Positions 25,127 to 34,542 are shown, counted from the first letter of the stretch. The stretch: DNA of 64,000 nt from an uncultured Bacteroidales bacterium (GCA_944326225.1 CALVDI010000003.1:1-64000), one strand, 5' to 3'. Numbers and translations: made by a program. Notes: generated from the sequence alone by a model not told the origin.

Positions 25127-26209
25127 ATGAAAAAAGGGCTTATTCTTGTTGTCTTGTCAATTGCTCTTATTACGCATTTGTCTTGTACAGAAACACTCGA
25201 TAATGACGCAGTTGTTTTGGATGAATCAATCTATGATACAGCACAGAAAGTGTTTCCGGATACAGTATGCATATTCTCGGACACTGTCCTTTCCTCACAT
25301 GCCTTGATGATTGACGGAAGGTATGCCGTACTGAGCATGGATGACCGTACATCGTACTTTTTAAAGGTATATGACACAGAGACCATGATGCCTGTGACTG
25401 ATTATCTGCATTATGGAAACGGGCCGTATGAGGTGCTTGGAGCGTCAGTGGAGATTACGGATGGAAGAATGGTTGTGCATGATCGCATCAACAGTGTTGT
25501 TTATCAGATGCCGTGTACGGATGTGCTTGTTGGAGGAAATCTTATTGACAGAAAGTATGCCTTCATGTCCAATGAGGTATTGCCATATGGAGACGGCTTT
25601 GTGGCACTTAATCCTTACTGGTTTGAGGATGAGCGTTTGGGTATAAGTAACGGTGAGCCCAGACTGTTCTTTTCTGACGGGATGGAAATATGCTATGATG
25701 ATACGAAATTGCGTTCCAATACCGCTATGGATGCTGACTTGCTGTGCTCCTCTCCCAATGGCAGGATTGCATACGTGGACAGGTATTGTCCGCTGGTAGA
25801 AATCTATGATGATACCCTTGGTCTTGTCCGTAAGGTCTTTGGACCGGGTACTGAGATGCCCCTGTACAGGCAGAACGGCGATATCAATATTGTATGGGAA
25901 GAACTTCCGCTGACCACGTGGCAGTCTGCCTGTGCCGACGATGATTATATATACCTTCTTTGGAACGGGATAAAGGATGACCAGAAAGTGGAAAGACCGC
26001 AGACCTATATGTATGAGGCTGACGGTGAGGAGAAAGACCTGCTGCTGGTTGTCCTGAACTGGGAAGGAGCTTTTGTTAAGGCTTTCCGACCTCAGGGGCT
26101 GACATCTTATTCTGTGCTTAGTGTCGGCGATGGAGATGGTGTTGTTTATGCCTCCAGCGTGGATTCGGATATGACGCATCTGTCAATTCTGAACTATCGT
26201 ATCTTCTGA
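25127..26209 (+). CDS. BF3164-type TolB-like propeller lipoprotein
   Basis: 360 residues with a lipoprotein signal (Cys20 after ITHLS). The rest is rich in repeated short beta strands with Asp/Gly turns (for example LKVYDTETMMPVTDYLHYG and LVEIYDDTLGLVRKVFGPG), as in the Bacteroidales BF3164 family with a TolB-like six-bladed propeller. The role is unknown; it should sit on the periplasmic side of a membrane. AT content is higher than in neighbouring genes. Single gene with its own promoter. Confidence 0.82.
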   Translation: MKKGLILVVLSIALITHLSCTETLDNDAVVLDESIYDTAQKVFPDTVCIFSDTVLSSHALMIDGRYAVLSMDDRTSYFLKVYDTETMMPVTDYLHYGNGPYEVLGASVEITDGRMVVHDRINSVVYQMPCTDVLVGGNLIDRKYAFMSNEVLPYGDGFVALNPYWFEDERLGISNGEPRLFFSDGMEICYDDTKLRSNTAMDADLLCSSPNGRIAYVDRYCPLVEIYDDTLGLVRKVFGPGTEMPLYRQNGDINIVWEELPLTTWQSACADDDYIYLLWNGIKDDQKVERPQTYMYEADGEEKDLLLVVLNWEGAFVKAFRPQGLTSYSVLSVGDGDGVVYASSVDSDMTHLSILNYRIF

Positions 26210-26224
26210 TTCTCTGCATATTGT

Positions 26225-26255
26225 TTTGCTGGGTTGGAAATTTTGTATATCTTTG
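26225..26255 (+). promoter_or_regulatory. Promoter of the rplM-rpsI operon
   Basis: TTTG (26225-26228), 19 bases, TATCTTTG (26248-26255): consensus. A stem CCCCCT/AGGGGG (26258-26275, 6-base loop) lies at the predicted start point, and about 55 bases of AT-rich leader follow before the GTG start. Confidence 0.82.
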
Positions 26256-26316
26256 CACCCCCTTATAATAGGGGGATTGCAACAAAATTTAATGTATTAA
26301 CTTAAAAATCAACACA

Positions 26317-26772
26317 GTGGACACATTAAGCTACAAAACAGTGTCGGCTAACCCGAACATGATCGAGAAGAAATGGGTAGTGGTTGATGCAACAGACCAG
26401 ATCGTGGGCCGCCTTGCTTCCAAAGTGGCAATCATGCTGCGTGGCAAGAACAAGGTGTACTACTCTCCGAACATGGACTGCGGTGATTATGTCATCATAA
26501 TCAACGCCGAGAAAGTCCGTTTCACCGGAAAGAAGCTCACCGATAAGGTCTATGTACGTCACACCGGTTATCCCGGAGGTCAGCGTTTCGCTACCCCCAA
26601 GGAACTTCTCGCCCGCAAGCCGGAAGCCGTAGTTAGGGAGGCCATCCGCAAGATGCTCCCCAAGACCCGCCTGGGTGCGCAGATGTACAGGAACCTTCAT
26701 GTATATGCAGGTCCCGAGCATCCTCATCAGGCTCAATCTCCAGTATTAATCAACATTAACGAACAAAAGTAA
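26317..26772 (+). CDS. rplM: Large-subunit ribosomal protein uL13
   Basis: 151 residues starting at a GTG codon; the N-terminus (M)DTLSYKT matches Bacteroidota L13, so GTG 26317 is the right start. [19 protein letters not shown] and the C-terminal [13 protein letters not shown] stretch ([19 protein letters not shown]) are family marks. First gene of a translation block; rpsI follows after 7 bp. Confidence 0.97.
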   Translation: MDTLSYKTVSANPNMIEKKWVVVDATDQIVGRLASKVAIMLRGKNKVYYSPNMDCGDYVIIINAEKVRFTGKKLTDKVYVRHTGYPGGQRFATPKELLARKPEAVVREAIRKMLPKTRLGAQMYRNLHVYAGPEHPHQAQSPVLININEQK

Positions 26773-26779
26773 ACAGAGC

Positions 26780-27169
26780 ATGGAAGTAATCAACGCCCTT
26801 GGAAGACGTAAATCTGCTGTCGCTCGCGTTTATGTGACTACAGGCAAAGGCAACATCACCATCAACGGCCGTACCCTTGAGGAGTACTTCAAGGAGGAGA
26901 CTCTCCGTTATATCGTGAGACAGCCTCTGAATGTGACTGAGACTCTGACCGATTTCGACATCAAAGTCAATCTTGACGGCGGTGGCATCAAAGGTCAGGC
27001 CGAGGCACTCCGCCTTGCCATATCCCGCGCACTCTGCGAGATCAACAAGGAGGCCTATCGTCCGGTTCTGAAGTCCAACGGTTTCCTCACCCGCGATGCC
27101 CGCGAGGTCGAGAGGAAGAAACCCGGACAGCCCGGTGCACGTAGACGCTTCCAGTTCAGCAAACGTTAG
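26780..27169 (+). CDS. rpsI: Small-subunit ribosomal protein uS9
   Basis: 129 residues, normal length. N-terminal [33 protein letters not shown] in the middle, and the basic tail ending [16 protein letters not shown] that reaches the tRNA anticodon in the P site. Seven bases after rplM, the universal L13-S9 pair. A 175-base gap separates it from rpsB. Confidence 0.98.
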   Translation: MEVINALGRRKSAVARVYVTTGKGNITINGRTLEEYFKEETLRYIVRQPLNVTETLTDFDIKVNLDGGGIKGQAEALRLAISRALCEINKEAYRPVLKSNGFLTRDAREVERKKPGQPGARRRFQFSKR

Positions 27170-27344
27170 TATTTACGTAGAACATTCAGAATGCACAGTC
27201 AGGATTCAAAACGGACAGACCCCTGTAAAGGTTACTGCGCGTTTGTCCTGCTGCGAGAAATTTGGAAGACCGGCAGCATAGCCGCTACTTCGAGATTAAC
27301 AAAGAGAACTCTTGTATAACACAGAGACAAAATTTAACAAAACA
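27170..27344 (+). promoter_or_regulatory. Leader region before rpsB, possible S2 control element
   Basis: 175 non-coding bases. GGACA at about 27214 can pair with TGTCC at about 27246, and inside lies a small stem CCT-GTAA-AGG with a GNRA loop. No TAnnTTTG box is evident, so rpsB may be read from the upstream rplM promoter. Leaders of rpsB bind S2 in other phyla; a match to a known motif could not be tested here. Confidence 0.35.
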
Positions 27345-28202
27345 ATGCCCAGAACAAATTTCCAAGATTTACTTGATGCAGGTGTTCACTTCGGTCACCT
27401 GAAGAGAAAATGGAATCCCAAAATGGCTCCTTACATCTTCATGGAGAAGAACGGAATCCATATCATAGACCTGCATAAGACTGTTGTCAAGATAGACGAG
27501 GCCGCGAACGTAATGAAGCAGCTCGCCCGTGCGGGCCGCCGTATCCTCTTCGTGGCTACCAAGAAACAGGCAAAGGACATCGTGGCAGAGTATGCCCAGA
27601 GTGTCGGTATGCCTTACGTGACTGAAAGATGGCCCGGTGGAATGCTCACCAACTTCCCCACCATCCGTAAAGCTGTCAAGAAGATGCACACCATCGACGA
27701 GATGATGACCAACGGTACCTTCGAGACCCTCGCAAAGCGTGAGCGTCTCCAGATTACCCGTCAGAGAGCCAAGCTTGAGAAGAACCTCGGTTCCATAGCT
27801 GACCTCAACCGTCTTCCTGCAGCCCTTTTCGTAGTGGACGTACAGAAAGAGATGAACGCCGTAAAGGAGGCCAACCGTCTCAACATCCCGGTTATCGCAG
27901 TTGTTGATACATGTTGCGATCCCACACCTATTGATTATGTGATTCCCGGTAACGACGACGCCGCCAAGTCCGTATCAGTGATCCTCGATGCTCTTTGCGG
28001 AGCCATCAAGGAGGGACTGGAAGAGAGAAAGCTCGAGAAGGACAAAGAGGAGGAGGCCCGCGAGGCTGACAATGCCGCTTCCGGCAAGAAGATGCGTCCC
28101 CGCAAGGGTGCCGCTCCCAAGGCAGAGGCCGCACCTGCAGCTGAGCCTGTGGCAGAGGAGGCTCCCGCAGCTCCCGCTGAGCCTGCAGAAGTAAAGGAGT
28201 AA
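27345..28202 (+). CDS. rpsB: Small-subunit ribosomal protein uS2
   Basis: 285 residues from ATG 27345 (MPRTNFQDLLDAGVHFGHLK), which fits the family start; an upstream TTG frame would add 11 odd residues. Core through about 230 includes RWPGGMLTNFPTIRKA and IDYVIPGNDDA. The last ~50 residues are an Ala/Pro/Glu-rich low-complexity tail after a basic patch KKMRPRKG, longer than in most bacteria. tsf follows after 17 bp, the usual pair. Confidence 0.97.
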   Translation: MPRTNFQDLLDAGVHFGHLKRKWNPKMAPYIFMEKNGIHIIDLHKTVVKIDEAANVMKQLARAGRRILFVATKKQAKDIVAEYAQSVGMPYVTERWPGGMLTNFPTIRKAVKKMHTIDEMMTNGTFETLAKRERLQITRQRAKLEKNLGSIADLNRLPAALFVVDVQKEMNAVKEANRLNIPVIAVVDTCCDPTPIDYVIPGNDDAAKSVSVILDALCGAIKEGLEERKLEKDKEEEAREADNAASGKKMRPRKGAAPKAEAAPAAEPVAEEAPAAPAEPAEVKE

Positions 28203-28219
28203 TTTAAAATAAGGTAACC

Positions 28220-29215
28220 ATGGAAATTAAAGCAATAGACGTTCAGAAGCTCCGCAAGATGACCGGAGCCGGTATGATGGACTGCAAGAAGGCTCTCGTA
28301 GAGGCCAACGGTGACTATGAGAGAGCAAAGGAGATTATCCGTGAGAAAGGCAAGCTCGTGGCTGCCAAGAGAGCTGACCGCGAGACTTCCGAGGGTGCTG
28401 TCGTCGCCAAGGTGGACGGCGGCAAGGGTATCCTCCTGTGCCTCGGCTGCGAGACAGACTTCGTGGCCAAGAACGAGGAGTTTCAGGCTCTTGCAAATGC
28501 CATCGCTGATGCAGCCATCAAGGCTATGCCCGCCGATATGGATGCTCTCAAGGCCTGCACTATCGCCGACGGCCGTACAGTAGAGGCCGCCATCACAGAG
28601 CAGATCGGCAAGACCGGTGAGAAACACTCCCTCGTGGCTTACGAGAAAGTAGAGGCTCCCTATATCATCTCCTATATCCACACCATCAACGGTAAGCTCG
28701 GCGCAATCGTCGGCTTCAACAAGGAAGTGCCCGTAGAGCTCGCCAAAGGCGTAGCCATGCAGGTAGCGTCCATGAATCCCGTCGCAGTCAACAAAGAGGC
28801 CGTGCCTCAGAATGTGATTGATGAGGAGCTCAAGGTGGCTGTCGAGAAGACCAAGGAGGAGTTGGTGAAGAAGGCTGTTGACGCAGCTCTCTCTAAAGCC
28901 GGCATCAATCCCGCCCACGTGGACAGCGAGGACCATATCCAGTCCAACACCGCCAAAGGCTGGCTCACTCCCGAGCAGGCTGACCAGGCCCGTGAGATTA
29001 TCAAGACCGTCTCAGCTGAGAAGGCCGCCAATCTCCAGGAGGCAATGGTCAACAACATCGCCAACGGCCGTCTGAACAAGTTCTTCAAGGAGAATACCCT
29101 CGAGGAGCAGGAGTACCAGATGGGCGACGGTAAGACCTCAGTCAAGGCCGCTATCGCAGCCGTTGACAAGGATGCCAAGGTGACCGTCTTCAAGCGCATA
29201 TCCCTCGTAGACTAA
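28220..29215 (+). CDS. tsf: Elongation factor Ts
   Basis: 331 residues, longer than Escherichia EF-Ts (283). N-terminal UBA-like domain [20 protein letters not shown], the [10 protein letters not shown] motif that opens the EF-Tu nucleotide site, and two core subdomains. Regenerates EF-Tu-GTP. Last gene of the block; a strong terminator begins 26 bases later. Confidence 0.97.
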   Translation: MEIKAIDVQKLRKMTGAGMMDCKKALVEANGDYERAKEIIREKGKLVAAKRADRETSEGAVVAKVDGGKGILLCLGCETDFVAKNEEFQALANAIADAAIKAMPADMDALKACTIADGRTVEAAITEQIGKTGEKHSLVAYEKVEAPYIISYIHTINGKLGAIVGFNKEVPVELAKGVAMQVASMNPVAVNKEAVPQNVIDEELKVAVEKTKEELVKKAVDAALSKAGINPAHVDSEDHIQSNTAKGWLTPEQADQAREIIKTVSAEKAANLQEAMVNNIANGRLNKFFKENTLEEQEYQMGDGKTSVKAAIAAVDKDAKVTVFKRISLVD

Positions 29216-29240
29216 TTAGACATTTAAGAGTAGGAATAGA

Positions 29241-29275
29241 AAAGGCCGGAAGGACATTGTATCCTTCCGGCCTTT
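29241..29275. terminator. Strong intrinsic terminator after tsf
   Basis: AAAGGCCGGAAGGA (29241-29254) and TCCTTCCGGCCTTT (29262-29275) form a perfect 14-bp stem with a 7-base loop; A/T runs lie on both sides, so it may also act on the convergent BACON lipoprotein transcript. Confidence 0.9.
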
Positions 29276-29345
29276 ATGTTATTGAAAATGAGCCTGCGAT
29301 GCTGCTGCCAGACACTATCTGGGCTGTGCCGCAGTATTCATTTTT

Positions 29346-31178
29346 TTAAAGTCCTGCTAATGGATCGCTGTTGATAAGCGAGATGAATCCTGTCCACTCT
29401 CCGTCCCATGTGTTGCCTTTGTCATCCAGGAAACTGAATGTCAGTGTGTAGGTTCCGTCATCATTGGCGGTGATGGTGAGGTCTCCCGATGTCGCCGGAG
29501 CAAGAAGGCTCGGTTGCTGCATTCCGTCGAATCCTCCCATATAGCCGGTTCCGTTCATAACTCCTCCATACTTCAGGAACCCCTGCCGATACTCGCCGAT
29601 TGCCGGGTATGCCGGCTCTGGAGTACCATCGGCACCGGCCGTGTATGTCCCGGACGGGATACCTGCCTCGAATCCGAGCCTTTCAGCGACGAGGTCTACC
29701 TGCATACCGTCGCCTTCTGTCACACCGAACGGCGGTTTGAGAGAGAGTTGCCAGTTTCCACCTCCATTGACATACCAGTCTCCGTAATAGTTTGCCGTGG
29801 CCTCTACGTTGGTGAGGTCAAGAGTGATGTCCCCCTCAAGTGACGAGAATGCCTCATCATGCATACCTACAGATAGCCTGCCGCCGTAGCTTCCGGTTAT
29901 TTTCTGTCCGCTGTCCGTGGTGAAGTCCCAACTTATGTAATAAGAACCGAACAAGTCAGTTACGGTCATGGTTCCCGAAGTGATGAAACCGTAATAAGGG
30001 TAAGCGTCTTCTCCGTAGACTGTCATATAAGTGCCGCCGGCCATGCCGTAGTAGAATCCCTGCTCCAGCGCGAAACTCTCGCCTACAGCCGAAGATGAGA
30101 TGTTGTATTTTCCTGACGCTATGGCTCCGCTAGCATCGTATGGAAGCCATGCTGAAACTGTCAGGACGTTTCCGGTCTGAGGAATATTGCCGTTGTCATC
30201 GACGGTGTTGTCTGAAAACTGCATCGTGACGAGCATTATCGTCTTGTCGCTCGCCGCTTTGTAGAGCTCGGCAGTTGCGGCTATGGCAGTGAAGTCCACG
30301 TCCTCCTCGATGTTGCCGTATGGCGGCAGGGAGTCATCCCTCCATGTTCCGGAATCTCCGGAGTATATGACATGATGGGTCTTCCCGTCAGTGTCCAGAA
30401 GCTCGGCTTCGATGAGATAGCCGCCGTTTCCGTCCTCGCTTACAGTCATGGTGCCTTCAGCGAATATCGCGTACATGGGGCCGGGCAGTCCGTCATCACC
30501 CGCGGTGAACGCTCCGGACAGTTCCGGGGTGAACGTGAATTCAGCCGTTGTGCCCGGCTCTCCAAGAGTGTAGGTGCCCACCGGAATCACAGGGGCTCCG
30601 GCATCTTCGGGAGCAGGACCGAAACAGTCGAATACATAGTATGTCCCGCCTGGCTGTCCGTACCCGTCATCTGTGTACGGCACGTCCGATATGGTGGTGT
30701 AATAGCTGTATTCGCCGTTGATACCGTACTTGGTCCCGTAGTAAGTGCCGGTAAGCACGCTGGCGTTCAGTTCGTAGTCGTATCCGGGCACTGCTGCATT
30801 CTGGCTGACGTTCACTGAGTCCCTGGCCTCTCCTCCTTCATGTCTGTATAAGACAGTGAGTACCGTATTGCGCTCCTCTCCTGTCTCATTGGGCAGGACG
30901 GTAAATGTCACGGTGTTCTCTGCGGTGCAGTCCAATTCTGCAATCCAGTCCGCTGTGCATAGGGCGGTTGTTTCTCCGTTTCCCGTTTTGTCAGTTATGG
31001 TGTAAGTTACTGAGCATTCCTGGCCGGAAGGGTCAGCCGTGATGTCCCCGGAAGTGATTTCAAGTTTGGGCGCGACAGGTTCCGGTTGAGGTTTTTCATC
31101 CTTATTGCATCCGGCAGTAAGGAGTGCTCCGCACAGCAATACGGTGATTGCGGCATTCATTGATTTCATCTTGTTCAT
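29346..31178 (-). CDS. BACON-domain lipoprotein with three internal repeats
   Basis: 610 residues. Lipoprotein signal with Cys24 (LLTAGC), a Pro/Glu linker, then a BACON-like beta domain (about 37-127; CTADWIAELDCTAENTVTF, ending DSVNVSQNA). The remainder is three repeats of about 150 residues, each with an IPxGTYT-like turn, a mid-repeat EGTMTV or SGTMTV or SGDLTI strand, and a closing D-x-x-G-[KQN] strand leading to a G-x-Y/W-[ST]G turn. BACON domains often attach surface lipoproteins to carbohydrate or mucin. Function unknown. Convergent with tsf; stop lies 70 bp past the terminator. Confidence 0.82.
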   Translation of the reverse strand: MNKMKSMNAAITVLLCGALLTAGCNKDEKPQPEPVAPKLEITSGDITADPSGQECSVTYTITDKTGNGETTALCTADWIAELDCTAENTVTFTVLPNETGEERNTVLTVLYRHEGGEARDSVNVSQNAAVPGYDYELNASVLTGTYYGTKYGINGEYSYYTTISDVPYTDDGYGQPGGTYYVFDCFGPAPEDAGAPVIPVGTYTLGEPGTTAEFTFTPELSGAFTAGDDGLPGPMYAIFAEGTMTVSEDGNGGYLIEAELLDTDGKTHHVIYSGDSGTWRDDSLPPYGNIEEDVDFTAIAATAELYKAASDKTIMLVTMQFSDNTVDDNGNIPQTGNVLTVSAWLPYDASGAIASGKYNISSSAVGESFALEQGFYYGMAGGTYMTVYGEDAYPYYGFITSGTMTVTDLFGSYYISWDFTTDSGQKITGSYGGRLSVGMHDEAFSSLEGDITLDLTNVEATANYYGDWYVNGGGNWQLSLKPPFGVTEGDGMQVDLVAERLGFEAGIPSGTYTAGADGTPEPAYPAIGEYRQGFLKYGGVMNGTGYMGGFDGMQQPSLLAPATSGDLTITANDDGTYTLTFSFLDDKGNTWDGEWTGFISLINSDPLAGL

Positions 31179-31260
31179 GTTGGTATAAGTTTAAATGTTA
31201 TAAATCGTAACGGTGTTTCACCGGTACAATATTATATCATAAACCATGAAAAAGAAAGTT

Positions 31261-32943
31261 TTACTTTTTACAATCCGCCAAATTGGCGTTTTGTAAAACA
31301 GTATCGCGGTATCTGGACGGCGGCATCCCTTTGGCCGCTTCGAAGAGTCTGTAGAAGGTGGTCAGGTTGTTGTATCCGAGACTGGCTGCGACGGCCTTGA
31401 TCGGCGTGTCGTTTCCGGGGTCGGACAGTATCATCACGGCCTCGTTTATGCGGAAGGAGTTTACGTAGTAGTTGAACGACATGCCGGTGAATGATTTTAT
31501 GACGGCGCACAGGTAGGTCCTGTTGGTCGAGAGCATCTGTGCCACCTTGTCTCTTGACAGGTCGCCCTGGCGGTACAGCTTCTGTCCGCGCATCAGCGAC
31601 TCCAGTCTGTCGAACATTTCTTTCATCCGGTCTTCCGGCATGGATACCGCGGCGGATCTTGCCGGTCCGGCATCCTGTTTCTCGAGTATGGCCTGATGCT
31701 GTTTGAGCAGCTGGTGGTAGTTTTTCTTCTTATTGTGATAGAGCACGTACAGTCCGGCCAGTACACATATCGCAAGAGCACAAGCCATGACAGCGGTGTT
31801 GTATCTGTTGCGCCATCCCAGCAGCTCCACTTCATGCCTTTTTTTCTCATATTCCATCCGGACGGCATTGATCTCCCTCTCGGTTTCTAGACTCAGGAGC
31901 CTGTTGCCCTCCTCATTGTATTTTTTATAATAGTCCAGGGCTGTTCCGTATTCGGACATTTTCTCATATATCTCGGACAGTATCAGAAACATCTGAGGTC
32001 TCATCATCGGACTTCTCAGGGTGTCGGTAGTTCTTAGTCCGCGCAGAAGCACGTCTATGGCCTTGTCGTATTGTCCGTTTTCCTTCAGGTACTGCGAGTA
32101 GCCTATGAAGAGGCCGGAGACGGAGAAAAGGCCTGGCCCCTGCATTTCCCGGAATGCCTTCTCGTAGTAGAACAAGGCGCTGTCTTTGTCGCCGATGTTG
32201 CGCAGGATGTCAGCGTACAGCGACCATGTCTCACGTGCGAGGTCGTATTTCTCCACATAAGGCAGGGCTTTCCTTGCGTATGAGATGGCTTCTGGGGCAT
32301 CGTGCAGCATCCAGTACATGTAGGCCGTTATGAGTGCTCCGAGGAAGATATTGTAGTCGTATTTCCTGTCAAGTCCCATACGGTAGACATCGAGTGCATA
32401 GCGCAGGCCTGTGGAATCGTTGATGGCGTAATAGAGCATCGCCAGGTTTGTCTCGAGCAGCATCAGCCTGGAAGTGTCCTGTATCTCACGTGCATATTGC
32501 ACGCCTTCGGTCAAGTAGCCTATGCCTTTGGAGTAGTTTCCTTCTCCGAATGCGGCGTTACCTCCCATTGCATTGTACAATGTGGCGACGGCCCACCAGT
32601 CCTTTTCCGCCAGAGCCTCCGGAAGGGTTTTCTCGAAGTAGAAGTACATCGAGTCGACGACGTTGGTGGTCATGAAGCACTGAGCCTTGTATATTTCGGC
32701 GTAAAGGACGTAGAGGCTGTTCTCTGTCCCGCTGCCCAGGTCTTTAAGTCTGTTCGATATGCTCAATGCCCCGTCGTAGTCCTGTACGGCGAAACAGTCC
32801 TGTATCTTATTGACGTAGTATGCCAGAGTGTCGTCGTGGCTGCCGGCGTAACCGTGTATGTCCGCGTGTCGGCAGCCGGAGAGCAGCGGCAGCAGCATCA
32901 GCAGGGTCAGCGGTGTCAGGAATATGTTAATTCGTATATGCAT
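31261..32943 (-). CDS. TPR-containing membrane regulator with AraC-type DNA-binding domain
   Basis: 560 residues. N-terminal signal with a lipobox-like LPLLSGC (Cys24), about 300 residues of TPR-like helical repeats (for example DSALFYYEKAFREMQGPG, YGTALDYYKKYNEEGNR), one membrane helix at about 380-402, a short coiled coil, then a C-terminal AraC helix-turn-helix pair (LSRDKVAQMLSTNRTYL and IKAVAASLGYNNLTTFYRLF). This suggests a one-component sensor with its TPRs outside and the DNA-binding part inside. Targets are unknown; the flanking lipoprotein genes are candidates. Preceded by a consensus promoter. Confidence 0.88.
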   Translation of the reverse strand: MHIRINIFLTPLTLLMLLPLLSGCRHADIHGYAGSHDDTLAYYVNKIQDCFAVQDYDGALSISNRLKDLGSGTENSLYVLYAEIYKAQCFMTTNVVDSMYFYFEKTLPEALAEKDWWAVATLYNAMGGNAAFGEGNYSKGIGYLTEGVQYAREIQDTSRLMLLETNLAMLYYAINDSTGLRYALDVYRMGLDRKYDYNIFLGALITAYMYWMLHDAPEAISYARKALPYVEKYDLARETWSLYADILRNIGDKDSALFYYEKAFREMQGPGLFSVSGLFIGYSQYLKENGQYDKAIDVLLRGLRTTDTLRSPMMRPQMFLILSEIYEKMSEYGTALDYYKKYNEEGNRLLSLETEREINAVRMEYEKKRHEVELLGWRNRYNTAVMACALAICVLAGLYVLYHNKKKNYHQLLKQHQAILEKQDAGPARSAAVSMPEDRMKEMFDRLESLMRGQKLYRQGDLSRDKVAQMLSTNRTYLCAVIKSFTGMSFNYYVNSFRINEAVMILSDPGNDTPIKAVAASLGYNNLTTFYRLFEAAKGMPPSRYRDTVLQNANLADCKK

Positions 32944-32972
32944 GAGTATGGCCAGTGTTATGGGATTTCAAG

Positions 32973-33004
32973 CAAATATACTCACATGCCTGCCGCAGAG
33001 CAAA
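32973..33004 (-). promoter_or_regulatory. Promoter of the TPR/AraC regulator gene
   Basis: On the minus strand TTTG (33004-33001), 20 bases, TATATTTG (32980-32973), 29 bases before ATG 32943. Consensus. Confidence 0.82.
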
Positions 33005-33046
33005 TTTATCTGCGCTGACCTTGGATCTTATGTTTCTGTTGCCTGA

Positions 33047-34231
33047 TTATCTGAGCTTTATGGGAGCGAGCATCAGGATGTTGTTGTTCTCGGGGGTGAG
33101 GCCGTCGAGGATTTCCTGAATACGGGCCTTGTTATCCTTAGAGAGATTGCCTTCTTTCAGGGCGTTCTTCGCAACTTCGGTAAAGGTCTCCGGGTCAAGG
33201 ACAGTGTACCAGTAGCCGCCGGTGAAGGATACGTAGTCGGTCTCTCTGGCCAGGTAGTCGTTGTAGAATGTGGTTTTTATGCTTTCTCCTGTCCGGCGGT
33301 CGGTGACGACGTATTCGGGTTTGCCGGTGCTGAATCCCCATTCAGTCTGTACGGGGTAGCTTACACTGGTGATGAAGTGTCCGGGCAGCATGATGTAGGA
33401 GTGGATGGGTGCATCCTCATTGACATTGAGGTTGTAGTCTTCGGATTCCACCTCCTTGGTGTTGAAGTCGATGGTGTAGACCGGGTCGAGACTGCCCTCG
33501 TTTATTACGTAAAGCGAGTCCTGTCCTCCGCTCCAGGTCACCAGGGCCAGGTCAAATATTCCGTCCGCGTTTCCGTTGCTCTCTATCTCATTGCTGAAGT
33601 CAGGTGTCAGGGTCAGATGTCCGGACGGTATCTCCCATAGCACATTGCCCTGCATGTCCTGCTTCCAGGCTATCATGGGTACAATGTCTCTGAACGGCAG
33701 GGCGGCGACGGTAACTGTACCGGCCTTGGAGTCCACTTTGAACTGGCCTTTTGGCACTTCATATTTCAAGGGAATCTCTTTCTTGAACTTGCCGGTACTC
33801 AGGTCGTAGCCGAGCAGTGTCTTGGTCTGCCAGGGAAGAAGCCATATCGTGCCGTCCTCCTCGTCTATCCTCGGAGAGCCGTAGGTGTTGAGGTACTCAC
33901 CAGGGCCGCGGCCGATGGTGCCTACATCGCAGAGGAACTTACCGGTGGCTCTGTCGTAAAGTTTGGCCGGACCGCGCATGGATGCTCCGATGCAGATGTA
34001 GTGGTCACTTATTGCGTAGTTGTAACCTGTGGCGAATGCCTCGACCCTGCTGTCCAGGGCTATGAACTCAGGCTCTCCCGCCAGTTCGGAGATATTCATT
34101 GCCGGAGCCTGGCTGACCCGGTTGAAATTGACGCTGATGAGTTCTCCGTCATTTTTCTGTCCGCATGCGGTTGCGATGACGGCGGCCGCTCCTGCGGCAA
34201 TGGCTTTCAGTAAGTGCGATTTTGTTCTCAT
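33047..34231 (-). CDS. 6-bladed beta-propeller lipoprotein
   Basis: 394 residues with a lipoprotein signal (Cys23 in VIATAC). The mature part shows the repeated four-strand blades of the Bacteroidales 6-bladed-propeller family (DUF4934 type): LYDRATGKFLCDVGTIGRGPGEY is the hallmark blade (shown in part: DVGTIGRGPGEYLN), then WLLPWQTKTLLGYDLSTGKF. No enzymatic motif is visible. Possibly a secreted binding protein. It has a promoter of its own and lies 103 bp upstream of the TPR/AraC gene. Confidence 0.85.
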   Translation of the reverse strand: MRTKSHLLKAIAAGAAAVIATACGQKNDGELISVNFNRVSQAPAMNISELAGEPEFIALDSRVEAFATGYNYAISDHYICIGASMRGPAKLYDRATGKFLCDVGTIGRGPGEYLNTYGSPRIDEEDGTIWLLPWQTKTLLGYDLSTGKFKKEIPLKYEVPKGQFKVDSKAGTVTVAALPFRDIVPMIAWKQDMQGNVLWEIPSGHLTLTPDFSNEIESNGNADGIFDLALVTWSGGQDSLYVINEGSLDPVYTIDFNTKEVESEDYNLNVNEDAPIHSYIMLPGHFITSVSYPVQTEWGFSTGKPEYVVTDRRTGESIKTTFYNDYLARETDYVSFTGGYWYTVLDPETFTEVAKNALKEGNLSKDNKARIQEILDGLTPENNNILMLAPIKLR

Positions 34232-34259
34232 GGTACTTGAAGTTAGTGTTTTGCGCTGT

Positions 34260-34289
34260 CAAAGATATGAAAAAATCGACATAACCAAA
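34260..34289 (-). promoter_or_regulatory. Promoter of the 6-bladed-propeller lipoprotein gene
   Basis: On the minus strand TTTG (34289-34286), 18 bases, TATCTTTG (34267-34260), 28 bases before ATG 34231. Confidence 0.75.
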
Positions 34290-34360
34290 AAAAATAGTTA
34301 TTTTCAGTTGTATTTTCCCCGCATTCTAGATGCTTTCTTTCCTGTATTTCGCTACATCGC

Positions 34361-34399
34361 GAGAGTGTACCACAGATGCTTGATAGTAGTACACTCTTC
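34361..34399. repeat. REP-like inverted repeat 1
   Basis: GAGAGTGTAC (34361-34370) and GTACACTCTT (34389-34398), loop of 18. One of six related inverted repeats around the RAYT gene; this one lies upstream. Confidence 0.85.
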
Positions 34400-34443
34400 G
34401 AGGGATTTTGCGGTATTTGCCCCATATAGGAATGTTTTTACTT

Positions 34444-34483
34444 GGAGGGTGTACTATTTTTCAGAAAAGAAGGTACACTCTCC
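34444..34483. repeat. REP-like inverted repeat 2
   Basis: GGAGGGTGTAC (34444-34454) and GTACACTCTCC (34473-34483), one G-T pair, loop of 18. Followed directly by a small hairpin CGAAGT-GAA-ACTTCG (34483-34497) and then the RAYT promoter. Confidence 0.87.
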
Positions 34484-34510
34484 GAAGTGAAACTTCGTAG
34501 AGTAAATAAA

Positions 34511-34542
34511 TTTGTTCTCATCTCGGCTTCTTAGTATATTTG
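34511..34542 (+). promoter_or_regulatory. Promoter of the RAYT gene
   Basis: TTTG (34511-34514), 20 bases, TATATTTG (34535-34542), 39 bases before ATG 34582. Consensus, so the transposase gene is probably expressed. Confidence 0.8.

Noticed and set aside
26258..26275. Ribosomal-protein leader hairpin before rplM as a control element
   Set aside because: The CCCCCT/AGGGGG stem sits at the predicted transcription start and may not be fully transcribed; kept only as a note with the promoter.
28220..28936. Long minus-strand frame opposite tsf and rpsB
   Set aside because: Low-complexity antisense translation over two conserved housekeeping genes.
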